From positions 1 through 16,286 of the forward strand of contig JBEKKU010000047.1 in NCBI GenBank assembly GCA_050010575.1: a DNA stretch of 16,286 bases. Direction: 5' to 3'. The DNA is from Palsa-1188 sp050010575. GTDB taxonomy: Bacteria; Bacillota; DSM-12270; Thermacetogeniales; Thermacetogeniaceae. The position numbers and the translations under genes are program-made. The notes under the pieces were generated by a model. That model ran no database searches and was not told the DNA's origin. It saw only the letters and a program-made list of their open reading frames with translations. This document shows positions 1-7,196 of the stretch, one piece after another. How positions within the stretch are numbered: position 1 is the stretch's first letter; the number at the start of each line of letters is the position of its first letter.

Positions 1-2
1 GC

Positions 3-404
3 GCTGCTCTGACCGGTTATGACTGGCCGGGGAACGTTCGGGAACTGGCTAACGTCATGGCTCAGGTAGCAGCCCTCAGCGATGGAGGAGGCACGGTGCT
101 TCCGGAACACCTACCGCTCAAACTGGCGGATCGGGTAGAGGCCGCCGGCGCGGATGCACCCGACCAGCATTGGCTGGGGGAGATCAACGCCTGCCTGGAG
201 GCCATGGCGTCCCAGGTGGACGTCGCTGCCGGCTTCGAGTTGCCCCGTTTCTTGGATGAATTGAAGAAAGGGGTGTCCCGCAGCATCAGGCACCTGATCG
301 AACGTGCCCTGGAGGAGGCCGGCGGGCAGTACCCGCTGGCCGCTGCACGTTTTCGAACCACACCCAGAGTATTGCGTTACCTCCACGATGAGAAACAGGT
401 CTGA
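3..404 (+). CDS. Sigma-54-dependent transcriptional activator, C-terminal part (5' end outside window)
   Basis: The reading frame is open from the window edge. It begins with the end of a sigma-54 AAA+ activator domain: GYDWPGNVRELAN lies at bases 18-56, the conserved GY.WPGNVREL motif just before the C-terminal part of that domain. The last 45 or so residues (SRSIRHLIERALEEAGG...AAARF...PRVLRYL) look like a divergent Fis-type helix-turn-helix, where typical members have AAxxLGIxRxTLxRxL. Such proteins use ATP to open sigma-54 RNA polymerase promoters from enhancer sites. The sensor domain is not in the window, so the signal is unknown. The alcohol dehydrogenase gene starts 67 bp downstream and may be a target, but I found no clear -24/-12 element (GG-N10-GC) in the short gap. 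The DNA-binding helix has drifted from the consensus, so its binding ability is less certain than the family assignment. Confidence 0.88.
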   Translation, partial: AALTGYDWPGNVRELANVMAQVAALSDGGGTVLPEHLPLKLADRVEAAGADAPDQHWLGEINACLEAMASQVDVAAGFELPRFLDELKKGVSRSIRHLIERALEEAGGQYPLAAARFRTTPRVLRYLHDEKQV

Positions 405-471
405 GCCAGTACTATAACAGCATTGGGCAGCTTGACTTTAGAGATGCCACATTCAGATCGGAGGTTTGGCG

Positions 472-1620
472 ATGGAGATCTTCAAGTTTATGGTCCCCGA
501 GATCATCTTCGGCAAGGGGACGCTGCGGCTAGTTGGGGAAAGCGCCCGCAGGCTGGGGGCGACCAAGGTGTTCCTGGTCAGCGATGCGGGGGTGGCCGGG
601 GCCGGTTGGGTCGACCAGGCGGTCAGGCACCTGCATGAGGTCGGACTCGAATACGAAGTCTGGACTGAGACTACGCCCAACCCTAAAGACCATGAGATCG
701 AACACGGCAGGGAACTCTACCTGAAAACCGGGTGTGATGCGGTGATCGGCCTGGGCGGCGGGAGCGCCATCGACGCCGCCAAGGCGGTGGCTATCCTGGT
801 GACCAATGGAGGACAGATCGATGATTACGAGGGCGTGGACAAGATCGCCAGGCCGTTGCCTCCCCTGATCTGCGTGGCCGCCACTGCCGGGGCCGGAGGA
901 GAGGTCACCCAGTTCACGGTGATCGTCAACACCAAGCGCCGGGTCAAGATGACCATTGGTTCCAAGTCCCTGGTGCCGGATATCGCCATTATCGATCCCC
1001 TGCTGCTGAGCACCATCGACGCCGTGCTCACTGCCAACACCGGGATGGACGCGCTCACCCACGCCATCGAGGCTTACGTTTCAGTGGCGGCCACCCCGAT
1101 CACCGACGTTTTGGCGCTGCGAGCGATCAAGATGGTCAGTTCTTCACTGCGGGCCTCGGTGGCCTCGCGCACCAACATGGAGGCCAAGACCGCCATGGCC
1201 ATGGCCAGCCTGTTGGCGGGGATCGCCATGTCCAACGCTATCCTGGGGGCGGTGCACGCCATGGCGCACCCGCTGGGGGGATTGTTGAACATGCCCCATG
1301 GCGAGGCCAATGCCATTCTATTGCCCCACGTGATGCGCTTCAACCTGATCGCCTGCAAGGAGCGCTTCGCTGAGATTGCCGAGGCAATGGGAGAACAGAC
1401 CGCGGGACTGAGTTCCCGGGAAGCGGCCGAAAGGTCTATCGAGGCCGTGGAACGCCTGTGCTCGGACATTGGGGCCAAGCAGCACCTGGCGGAAATCGGC
1501 CTGCAGGAGGAGCATATCAGGGAGCTCAGTCAGGCAGCGGCAGCGGACGTCAGCCTGATCACCAATCCCCGGGATGCCTCAGTGGAGCAGATTGCCGAAA
1601 TCTACCGGGCTGCCCTGTAG
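472..1620 (+). CDS. Iron-containing (type III) alcohol dehydrogenase, 382 aa
   Basis: This is an NAD(P)-dependent, metal-dependent alcohol dehydrogenase of the Fe-ADH family, which interconverts alcohols and aldehydes in the cytoplasm. The N-terminal dinucleotide-binding half carries the family GGGSxxDxAK loop (GLGGGSAIDAAKA, about residues 95-107). The C-terminal half carries the metal-ligand segments GMDALTHAIEAY and HAMAHPLGG...PHGEANAILLPH, with Asp and His residues in the expected order. Its length is normal for the family (380-390 aa). I chose ATG 472 because GGAGG at 460-464 lies 7 nt upstream; an in-frame TTG at 466 is too close to that site. It follows a sigma-54 activator and precedes the molybdenum cofactor operon. 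The exact alcohol cannot be read from sequence; ethanol, 1,3-propanediol or butanol type enzymes are all possible. No frameshift or missing motif is seen. Confidence 0.93.
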   Translation: MEIFKFMVPEIIFGKGTLRLVGESARRLGATKVFLVSDAGVAGAGWVDQAVRHLHEVGLEYEVWTETTPNPKDHEIEHGRELYLKTGCDAVIGLGGGSAIDAAKAVAILVTNGGQIDDYEGVDKIARPLPPLICVAATAGAGGEVTQFTVIVNTKRRVKMTIGSKSLVPDIAIIDPLLLSTIDAVLTANTGMDALTHAIEAYVSVAATPITDVLALRAIKMVSSSLRASVASRTNMEAKTAMAMASLLAGIAMSNAILGAVHAMAHPLGGLLNMPHGEANAILLPHVMRFNLIACKERFAEIAEAMGEQTAGLSSREAAERSIEAVERLCSDIGAKQHLAEIGLQEEHIRELSQAAAADVSLITNPRDASVEQIAEIYRAAL

Positions 1621-1728
1621 CAGTGGCCAGGATTGCAAAGCCATGCCTGGCATGACATGATTGCTAAGAGGACGCCTTTCAGGTGTTTGATTGAGGTCTG
1701 CATTGGACAGGCCTGACTAGAGCAGAAG

Positions 1729-1747
1729 GAAGCGGGATTCCTGCTTC
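1729..1747 (+). promoter_or_regulatory. Hairpin just upstream of the moaA ribosome binding site
   Basis: GAAGCGGG and CCTGCTTC-like arms pair over 8 bp (1729-1736 with 1740-1747, one G.U) around a 3-base loop, directly before the GGGGGAGAG ribosome binding site of moaA. The rest of the 140-bp gap after the alcohol dehydrogenase has only a short palindrome (CATGCCTGGCATG, about 1642-1654). I could not fit the gap to a Moco riboswitch. The hairpin may affect translation or be an attenuator remnant; no T-run follows it. Confidence 0.35.
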
Positions 1748-1760
1748 GGGGGAGAGAGCG

Positions 1761-2741
1761 ATGGAGGACCGGTTCGGCAGAACGATCGATTACCTGCGAA
1801 TTTCTATCACAGACCGCTGTAACCTGCGTTGCCTGTATTGCATGCCCCCTGAGGGGATCAAGGTGAAGCCCCGGGCGGAGATCATGCGCTTTGAAGAACT
1901 GCTACAGGTAGCCGGGGTGGCCCTGCAACTAGGGATCAGCAAGTTCCGGCTGACCGGCGGCGAGCCCCTGTTGCGGCGCGGGGTCATCCCTTTCATCCAG
2001 GCCCTGGCCCTGCTGCCGGGCGTGGCCGATCTGGCCCTAACCACCAACGGGGTGCTGTTGTCCCGCATGAACGAGCAGTTATGGGAGGCCGGTGTGCGGC
2101 GTCTTAACATCAGCCTGGATACCCTGGATCCGGTGCAGTTCAGGCAGATGACCCGGGGTGGCGACTTCTGCCAGGTCTGGGACGGTATTATGGGGGCCCT
2201 GGACACCGGTTTTCAGCCGGTGAAGCTCAACGTGGTCGCCCTGAATCATTTTAATGATCAGGAGTGGGTGCAGTTTGCCCGGCTCACCCGCGTTTATCCG
2301 CTCCATGTCCGGTTTATCGAGATCATGCCGGTGGGAATGAGCTGGGAAATGGCAGGGCGCTACTTCGCTTCCGGCGCCCAGGTGCGTGAGCGGATCGAAC
2401 AAGCCCTGGGAACCCTAAACCCTGCTGAAGCGGTAGCCAGCAATGGGCCAGCCAGCAGTTACCAGCTGTCCGGCGCCAAGGGCACCATCGGTTTCATCGA
2501 TGCGGTGAGCAGCCATTTCTGCAGCCGCTGCAACCGCCTGCGACTGACCGCCGACGGCAAGCTGCGCCCCTGTCTCCATGATCAGCATGAGGTGGAACTG
2601 CTCCAGGCCATACGGTCCGGGGCCAGTGACGCCGAGCTGCAGGATCTCTTCCGGGCAGCCCTGCTGCTGAAGCCGGCTAACTACACCGAGGCCACGGGCG
2701 CTCCGGCCAATGGCCGGGGGATGTGCCAGATTGGGGGTTGA
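1761..2741 (+). CDS. moaA: GTP 3',8-cyclase MoaA, 326 aa
   Basis: This radical SAM enzyme performs the first step of molybdenum cofactor synthesis: it converts GTP to 3',8-cyclo-7,8-dihydro-GTP using S-adenosylmethionine. The N-terminal CxxxCxxC cluster site is present as DRCNLRCLYCMPPEG (about residues 17-31), followed by the FRLTGGEPLLR motif that binds SAM. The C-terminal second 4Fe-4S site is present as SHFCSRCNRLRLTADGK with a later Cys in LRPCLH. The protein ends in Gly-Gly (CQIGG), as active MoaA proteins do. ATG 1761 follows a GGGGGAGAG ribosome binding site. moaC begins 4 bp after the stop, so the two are certainly co-transcribed. Length and motifs are all as expected for a working enzyme. 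Confidence 0.97.
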   Translation: MEDRFGRTIDYLRISITDRCNLRCLYCMPPEGIKVKPRAEIMRFEELLQVAGVALQLGISKFRLTGGEPLLRRGVIPFIQALALLPGVADLALTTNGVLLSRMNEQLWEAGVRRLNISLDTLDPVQFRQMTRGGDFCQVWDGIMGALDTGFQPVKLNVVALNHFNDQEWVQFARLTRVYPLHVRFIEIMPVGMSWEMAGRYFASGAQVRERIEQALGTLNPAEAVASNGPASSYQLSGAKGTIGFIDAVSSHFCSRCNRLRLTADGKLRPCLHDQHEVELLQAIRSGASDAELQDLFRAALLLKPANYTEATGAPANGRGMCQIGG

Positions 2742-2745
2742 ATCC

Positions 2746-3246
2746 ATGCCCGAATTGACTCATTTTGACGAACGCGGCCGCGCTCGCATGGTCGATGTCG
2801 GCGCTAAGCCGGAGACAGAGCGACTGGCCAGAGCCCGGGGCAAGGTTTATATGCAGCCGGAGACGCTGGCGCTGATCAGAGCCGGGGGACTGGCCAAGGG
2901 GGACGTGCTGGGGGTGGCTCAGACCGCGGGCATCATGGCGGCCAAGCGTACTGCCGAACTGATCCCCATGTGCCACCTGTTGCTGCTGGATGAGGTCGGA
3001 CTGGACTTTCGCTTTGACGAGGAGCAGAGCGTTGTGGAGATCGAGGCCCGGGTGCGGAATCACGGCAGGACCGGGGTGGAGATGGAAGCCCTTACTGCGG
3101 TAAGCGTGGCTGCCTTGACCATCTACGATATGTGCAAGGCGGTGGACCGGGGTATGGTGATCACGGAGATCCGGCTGGCGGAGAAATTCGGGGGCAAGAG
3201 CGGCAGCTATATCAGAGAAGGGGAGCGGCAATGGCCGAAATCATAG
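2746..3246 (+). CDS. moaC: Cyclic pyranopterin monophosphate synthase MoaC, 166 aa
   Basis: MoaC acts directly after MoaA and rearranges 3',8-cyclo-GTP into cyclic pyranopterin monophosphate. Family blocks are present in order: MVDVGAKPET near the N-terminus, GDVLGVAQTAGIMAAKRTAELIPMCH in the middle with the conserved His, GVEMEALTAVSVAALTIYDMCKAVD with the catalytic Asp and Lys, and a C-terminal EKFGGKSG. The start is ATG 2746 with a GGGGG site at 2733-2737; a longer in-frame reading from GTG/ATG codons further upstream would overlap moaA and adds nothing family-like. The 3' end overlaps the next gene by 16 bp, which suggests coupled translation. It appears complete. Confidence 0.96.
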   Translation: MPELTHFDERGRARMVDVGAKPETERLARARGKVYMQPETLALIRAGGLAKGDVLGVAQTAGIMAAKRTAELIPMCHLLLLDEVGLDFRFDEEQSVVEIEARVRNHGRTGVEMEALTAVSVAALTIYDMCKAVDRGMVITEIRLAEKFGGKSGSYIREGERQWPKS

Positions 3247-3692
3247 CGGTGTGCACCAGCCTGAACAAGGGGGAACGGAAAACCAATGTCGGTCAGGGCC
3301 TGATGGTGACGGAACACGGCCTGCAGGGCGATGCCCATGCAGGGCCCTGGCACCGCCAGGTGAGCTTGCTGGCGATCGAGAGCATAGACAAGATGCGAGC
3401 CCTGGGATTGGATGTGGGGCCCGGTGATTTTGCAGAAAATCTTACCACCGAAGGCATCGAGCTATTCACTTTGCCGATCGGCGCCAGGCTGCAATTAGGC
3501 GCCGGGGTGATCGGCGAGGTGACCCAGATCGGAAAGGTCTGCCACGATCGGTGTGCTATCTACTACCAGGCCGGGGACTGCATTATGCCCCGGGAGGGGA
3601 TCTTCATCCGGGTCCTGCAGGGTGGCCCGGTCAAGGTCGGAGACTCGATTGCCATTGTTGACGATAATAGCGACAACGGCAACCCTGGCTAG
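3231..3692 (+). CDS. MOSC-domain protein, stand-alone, 153 aa
   Basis: The product is a small single-domain MOSC protein, the domain named after the C-terminus of molybdenum cofactor sulfurases. Visible family marks are LxGDAHAG with a following WHRQVSLL block, PGDFAENLTTEGI, the IGxxLxLG segment, and a cysteine-containing GKVCHDRCAIYYQAGDCIMPREGIF stretch; a conserved Cys in this region is the proposed sulfur carrier of the family. Small MOSC proteins sit in moa/mog operons of many clostridia and related anaerobes and are thought to handle sulfur for, or bind, the pterin cofactor, though the exact reaction is not settled. ATG 3231 lies inside the end of moaC, with GGGGAG just upstream, so translation is probably coupled. 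It is 68 bp from the next possible start and 100 bp from the preferred start of the MogA-like gene. Confidence 0.9.
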   Translation: MAEIIAVCTSLNKGERKTNVGQGLMVTEHGLQGDAHAGPWHRQVSLLAIESIDKMRALGLDVGPGDFAENLTTEGIELFTLPIGARLQLGAGVIGEVTQIGKVCHDRCAIYYQAGDCIMPREGIFIRVLQGGPVKVGDSIAIVDDNSDNGNPG

Positions 3693-3792
3693 CAAATGCA
3701 TAATACTCTCTATGCTTTTCCGGGTACACTCTGCCTAAAACCCGACTGGTATCCAGGGAATGACACTAATATCATACGAAGGAGTGTCACAG

Positions 3793-4281
3793 TTGCAGAT
3801 AGCGATTCTAACAGCCAGCGACAAGGGCTCCCGCGGTGAGCGGGAGGATCTGAGCGCTGCCGCCATCAAAGAGATAGTAGCTGACATCGGGGCCGAGGTG
3901 GTTGCCTACGATGTGGTGCCAGATGAAAAAGAGATTCTGATGGCGAAACTGATCGCCTATGCGGATGAACTGCAGGTGGATCTGGTACTGACCACCGGAG
4001 GCACCGGGCTCGGCCCCCGGGATGTGACGCCGGACGCAACTTTAGCCGTGGTCTCGAGGATCATCCCCGGGATTCCTGAGGCGATGCGAGCAGCCGGTCT
4101 GGAGCATACGCCTCACGCCATGCTCTCCCGTGCTGTGGCCGGTAGCCGTGGGCGCACCCTGATCATCAACCTGCCGGGCAGCCCCCGGGCAGTAAAAGAA
4201 AATCTGGCGGTAATCTTAACGGTATTGCCCCATGCGATAGGTATTCTGCAGGGCAGCGCCGGGGAGTGCGCCCGCCCATAG
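3793..4281 (+). CDS. mog: Molybdopterin adenylyltransferase-type protein (MogA/MoaB family), 162 aa, TTG start
   Basis: This MoCF-fold protein adenylylates molybdopterin before metal insertion. The N-terminus reads QIAILTASDKGSRGEREDLS, the middle holds the signature TTGGTGLGPRDVTPDAT with the catalytic Asp, and the C-terminal part holds AGSRGRTLIINLPGSPRAVKE. I set the start at TTG 3793 because GAAGGAG (3778-3784) stands 8 nt ahead and the protein then begins exactly where MogA/MoaB proteins begin. The ATG at 3760 would add 11 unrelated residues and has an A/G-rich site only 1 nt away. It closes the moaA-moaC-MOSC run and is likely in the same transcript. MogA and MoaB are hard to separate by sequence, hence the generic call. 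The 800-bp gap behind it contains no gene. Confidence 0.92.
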   Translation: MQIAILTASDKGSRGEREDLSAAAIKEIVADIGAEVVAYDVVPDEKEILMAKLIAYADELQVDLVLTTGGTGLGPRDVTPDATLAVVSRIIPGIPEAMRAAGLEHTPHAMLSRAVAGSRGRTLIINLPGSPRAVKENLAVILTVLPHAIGILQGSAGECARP

Positions 4282-4303
4282 AATGATAAAAATAAAAGTT
4301 GGC

Positions 4304-4685
4304 CCACAGCAACCTGCGCTCCGGCTGATCGAGATCCTACCCCGAAGCCTGCAAGAACCTTTCGGCTCCCGCAAACCCCTCTCGAACCCCGACCAACCTT
4401 TGCCCGACCGATCAGGGATCCCCTCGCAGCCTGCAAGAACCTTCCGGCTCCTGCAAACCCCTGCGGAACCCCAGCCGGTCTGCGCTCGGCCGGTATGGAT
4501 CCAGCCTCTTGAGCCTGCCATAACCGGTCTGGCTGTGACAAACCCTCATTAGAACCCATATCGACCTTAACTCCGGCCCTTGCAGATCTGCCAAGGGAAT
4601 ACCTTTTTCGACCTGCAAAAACCTTTGCTCGACTACTGCAGATTCCTAATTTGAAACCTGCAGCAGTCTTAGCTCGGCTGCTGTG
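4304..4685 (-). repeat. Degenerate array of hairpin-forming repeats, structured on the minus strand
   Basis: Two 45-bp copies at 4346-4390 and 4428-4472 match at 40 of 45 positions. Three more diverged copies lie at about 4512-4557, 4610-4657 and 4654-4691, with a fainter one near 4304-4325. The core of each, read on the minus strand, folds as TGC-N7 / GG-N6-GCA arms of 10 bp: 4350-4373 (loop GAAA), 4432-4455 (loop GGAA), 4516-4540 (loop AGACC), 4613-4641 and 4659-4685 (7-base loops). Arms vary between copies while pairing is mostly kept: stem position 4 is G.U, A-U or C-G in the first three copies. Each copy is followed by a GAACC-type flank. Start-to-start distances are 82, 84, 97 and 46 nt. 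A separate near-palindrome CCCTTGCAGATCTGCCAAGGG lies between copies at 4577-4597. No protein reading of this stretch is convincing. Confidence 0.7.
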
Positions 4686-4697
4686 AACCTGGTTATA

Positions 4698-4725
4698 TTG
4701 TCTCCTGGTTGAGCGATCGTATACT
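4698..4725 (+). promoter_or_regulatory. Weak candidate promoter at the end of the repeat array
   Basis: TTGTCT and TATACT are separated by 16 bp. The match to sigma-A consensus is 4/6 and 5/6. If used, it would give a long leader running through the 4796-4833 hairpin into groES. A chance match in this AT-richer stretch is equally possible. Confidence 0.25.
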
Positions 4726-4795
4726 GTTATAAAATGGCGGGCATTTGGCGCCTGCCAGATTGGCTGCGTTATTAGGCGTGGTTGGTTTTTTACGG

Positions 4796-4833
4796 TTCCC
4801 CCTGTTCAGTATATTTAACTGGTATCGGGGGAA
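4796..4833. other. Isolated nested hairpin in the mog-groES gap
   Basis: TTCCCCC (4796-4802) pairs with GGGGGAA (4827-4833). Inside, CAGT (4807-4810) pairs with ACTG (4818-4821) across small internal loops. There is no T-run directly after it on either strand, so it does not look like a terminator. The rest of 4690-4980 shows no gene or other clear element. Confidence 0.4.
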
Positions 4834-4980
4834 AACTCAGGAAAGAGTTGTTGTGGGGTTGATAAGCAAGGCAGCGCTTAACTTTATTTCAAAAATAATC
4901 AATACAGTAGAGAAGTGACTAAAATACCTTTTAAGCTGAACGAAACAGCCGAAAATAGCTTGTCATTAGCTCATATGCGC

Positions 4981-5009
4981 TTGCGTTTCTTTTTTACAAA
5001 ATCTATTAT
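4981..5009 (+). promoter_or_regulatory. Sigma-A-type promoter of groES-groEL
   Basis: TTGCGT (4981-4986) and TATTAT (5004-5009) are spaced by 17 bp in a T/A-rich spacer, and the CIRCE operator starts about 12 bp after the -10 element. Transcription would start near 5016, so HrcA on CIRCE would block initiation. The -35 box is a modest match; the position relative to CIRCE is the stronger argument. Confidence 0.65.
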
Positions 5010-5021
5010 TATACGTAGATG

Positions 5022-5048
5022 TTAGCACTCAATTTGTCCGAGTGCTAA
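5022..5048. promoter_or_regulatory. CIRCE operator (HrcA binding site)
   Basis: TTAGCACTC (5022-5030) and GAGTGCTAA (5040-5048) form a perfect 9-bp inverted repeat with a 9-bp spacer, the exact CIRCE consensus. The heat-shock repressor HrcA binds this site and is maintained by GroEL, giving feedback control of groESL. It ends 39 bp before the groES start. Confidence 0.98.
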
Positions 5049-5087
5049 TAAGTTTAAAGAAAAATGATGTAAAAGGGAGGTTTGGTT

Positions 5088-5375
5088 GTGCAGCTGAAAC
5101 CGTTGGGTGACAGAATCGTGCTAAAGATCGTAGAACAGGAAGAAAAAACCAGAGGCGGCATCCTGTTGCCGGACACCGCCAAAGAAAAGCCCCAGAAGGG
5201 AAAAGTGCTGGCAGTGGGAACCGGCAAGGTGCTGGACAACGGAATCAAAGTCCCCCTGGACGTCCAGGTCGGGGACAAGGTGATCTTTGGGCAGTTTTCT
5301 GGGACCGAGATCAAGCTTGAGGGAGAAGAGTATCTGATCGTAAGCGAGCGGGATATTCTCGCCGTTGTAGACTAA
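5088..5375 (+). CDS. groES: Co-chaperonin GroES, 95 aa, GTG start
   Basis: This is the 10-kDa lid of the GroEL-GroES folding chamber. The sequence begins QLKPLGDRIVLK, contains the mobile loop around EEKTRGGILLPDTAKEKP (about residues 18-35) and the roof-hairpin and barrel segments GKVLAVGTGKVLDNG and VGDKVIFGQFSGTEIKLEGEEYLIVSERDILAV. The length is typical (94-97 aa). I place the start at GTG 5088, 7 nt after GGGAGG (5075-5080); the in-frame TTG at 5082 abuts the ribosome binding site. It is controlled by the CIRCE operator and promoter immediately upstream and is co-transcribed with groEL, which begins 18 bp after its stop. Confidence 0.98.
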   Translation: MQLKPLGDRIVLKIVEQEEKTRGGILLPDTAKEKPQKGKVLAVGTGKVLDNGIKVPLDVQVGDKVIFGQFSGTEIKLEGEEYLIVSERDILAVVD

Positions 5376-5393
5376 AAACAGGGAGGTAGCGAG

Positions 5394-7016
5394 ATGCCAA
5401 AGGAACTAAGCTTCCGCGAAGCAGCCCGCGTTTCGTTGGAAAAAGGAGTTAACAAGCTGGCTGATACTGTTAAGGTAACGCTAGGCCCGAAGGGCCGCAA
5501 CGTTGTTTTGGAAAAGAAGTTTGGCCCGCCTCAGATCACCAATGACGGAGTGACCATCGCCAGGGAGATCGAACTCGAGGATGCCTGGGAGAACATGGGC
5601 GCCCAATTGGTCAAAGAGGTGGCGACCAAGACCAATGATGTCGCCGGCGATGGCACCACCACCGCCACGGTGCTGGCCCAGGCGATAATCAAGGAAGGCC
5701 TTAAGAACGTGGCCGCCGGCGCCAATCCGATGATCATCAAGCGGGGCATCGAGAGGGCGACTGAGGCTGTAGTGGCCGAGATTAAAAAGTTGTCCAAACC
5801 GGTGGAGAGCAAGGAGGCTATCGCTCAGGTGGCTTCAATCTCTGCAGCCGACCCGGAAATCGGCGCCTGGGTGGCTGAGGCTATGGAGAAGGTTGGCAAT
5901 GACGGGGTGATTACCGTCGAGGAGTCCAAGACCATCGGCACCACGCTAGAAGTTGTAGAGGGTATGCAGTTTGACCGGGGCTATATCTCTCCCTATATGT
6001 TCACCGATGCTGATAAGATGGAAGCCCGGTTGGAAGAGCCCTATATCCTGTTATATGACAAGAAGATCTCCGTCATTGCGGATATCGTTCCGATTTTGGA
6101 GAAGATCGCCCAGGCCGGCAAACCGCTGCTGATCCTGGCTGAGGATGTGGAGGGTGAGGCCCTGGCCACTCTGGTGGTCAACAAGATCAGGGGCGCGCTC
6201 ACCTGTGTGGCGGTGAAGTCGCCGGGCTTCGGGGATCGCCGCACGTCCATCCTCGAAGATATCGCCATCCTCACCGGAGGCAAGGTGATTACCGAGGAAG
6301 CCGGCTTCAAGCTGGAGAACGCCACCGTAGACATGCTCGGACGTGCCGGCAGGGTGGTGGTCAGCAAGGAAGAGACCACTATCGTGGAAGGCCATGGCAG
6401 CACCGAAGAGATTGAGAAGCGGATTGCCCAGATCAAGCATCAGTTTGAAGAGGCAACCTCTGAGTATGACCGGGAGAAACTGCAGGAACGCATGGCCAAA
6501 CTGGCCGGGGGCGTAGCGGTGATCCAGGTAGGAGCGGCCACCGAGGTCGAGTTGCGGGAGAAGAAACACCGGATCGAGGATGCCCTGGCGGCTACTAGGG
6601 CGGCGGTTGAAGAGGGCATTGTCTCCGGTGGCGGATTGGCCCTGTTGCGGGCGATTCCCGCCCTGGACCGGCTCGAGGCTCAAGGCGACGAGGCGACCGG
6701 CATCCGCATCGTGAAGAGAGCCCTGGAGGAACCGATGCGGCAGATCGCCAGCAATGCCGGCCATGAGGGTTCTGTGGTGGTGGAAAAAACCAAGGGGCTG
6801 GACCAGGAGATCGGTTTCAACGCCCTGCATGGTAGATACGAGAACTTGTTCGAGGCGGGGATCATCGATCCGGTCAAGGTAACCCGCTTCGCTCTGCAGA
6901 ATGCCGCCAGTATTGCGGCTATGCTGCTGACCACCGAGTGCCTGATCGCCGACAAGCAAGAGGCAGAGGATGGGGCGCCGAAGATGCCAAACATGTCCAA
7001 CATGCCGATGATGTAA
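5394..7016 (+). CDS. groEL: Chaperonin GroEL (Hsp60), 540 aa
   Basis: This is the 60-kDa subunit of the double-ring folding machine. ATP-binding and catalytic motifs are intact: KVTLGPKGRNVVLEKKFG near residue 30, NDGVTIAREI with the conserved Asp near 52, DVAGDGTTTATVLAQ with Asp near 87, and ALAATRAAVEEGIVSGGG with Asp shortly before near 398. The apical domain (about 190-375) carries GFGDRR and the hydrophobic substrate-binding segments. The C-terminus is KMPNMSNMPMM, methionine-rich but with no (GGM)n repeats, a known alternative type. ATG 5394 follows GGGAGG at a good distance. A terminator lies 43 bp after the stop. The protein appears complete and functional, and CIRCE upstream predicts heat-shock induction. 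Confidence 0.98.
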   Translation: MPKELSFREAARVSLEKGVNKLADTVKVTLGPKGRNVVLEKKFGPPQITNDGVTIAREIELEDAWENMGAQLVKEVATKTNDVAGDGTTTATVLAQAIIKEGLKNVAAGANPMIIKRGIERATEAVVAEIKKLSKPVESKEAIAQVASISAADPEIGAWVAEAMEKVGNDGVITVEESKTIGTTLEVVEGMQFDRGYISPYMFTDADKMEARLEEPYILLYDKKISVIADIVPILEKIAQAGKPLLILAEDVEGEALATLVVNKIRGALTCVAVKSPGFGDRRTSILEDIAILTGGKVITEEAGFKLENATVDMLGRAGRVVVSKEETTIVEGHGSTEEIEKRIAQIKHQFEEATSEYDREKLQERMAKLAGGVAVIQVGAATEVELREKKHRIEDALAATRAAVEEGIVSGGGLALLRAIPALDRLEAQGDEATGIRIVKRALEEPMRQIASNAGHEGSVVVEKTKGLDQEIGFNALHGRYENLFEAGIIDPVKVTRFALQNAASIAAMLLTTECLIADKQEAEDGAPKMPNMSNMPMM

Positions 7017-7058
7017 GGCGCAGCTGGCAATAAACTGATTGCTCACATTCGATTTGCT

Positions 7059-7096
7059 AAGAGAGCCTGCCTCAATCTGCGGGCTCTCTTGTTATT
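7059..7096 (+). terminator. Rho-independent terminator of groESL
   Basis: AAGAGAGCC (7059-7067) pairs with GGCTCTCTT (7082-7090), and the inner TGC/GCG partly extends the stem. TTGTTATT follows. The position 43 bp after groEL fits. Confidence 0.85.
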
Positions 7097-7196
7097 CAGT
7101 ACTCGATTTGCTGCTGGTAACCTCGTTTCGCATGTGTGTGGCGGGCCCTGCATAATATTGAAAGGAGAGGCATCGGAACAGATTGGAGGGTCCCAG

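Noticed and set aside
405..466. Sigma-54 promoter (-24/-12) before the alcohol dehydrogenase
   Set aside because: No GG-N10-GC pair with acceptable flanks is present in the gap; the real site could be upstream of the activator gene.
529..1062. Long minus-strand frame opposite the alcohol dehydrogenase
   Set aside because: GC-rich coding sequence gives open antisense frames; the + strand protein is conserved throughout.
1621..1760. Moco riboswitch before moaA
   Set aside because: Only a short hairpin and a palindrome are seen; the conserved multi-stem arrangement could not be drawn.
4113..4618. Overlapping minus-strand reading frames with repeated peptide phrases (RKVLAG, GSCRLRG) between mog and groES
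   Set aside because: They arise from the hairpin repeats read in several frames, overlap the end of mog, and show no ribosome binding site or family match.
4346..4691. CRISPR array
   Set aside because: Copies are too diverged, spacing is uneven (82, 84, 97, 46 nt), and the structure covers most of the unit; no cas gene is in the window.
6051..7046. 331-codon minus-strand frame opposite groEL
   Set aside because: It is the antisense shadow of a strongly conserved gene and shows no motif of its own.
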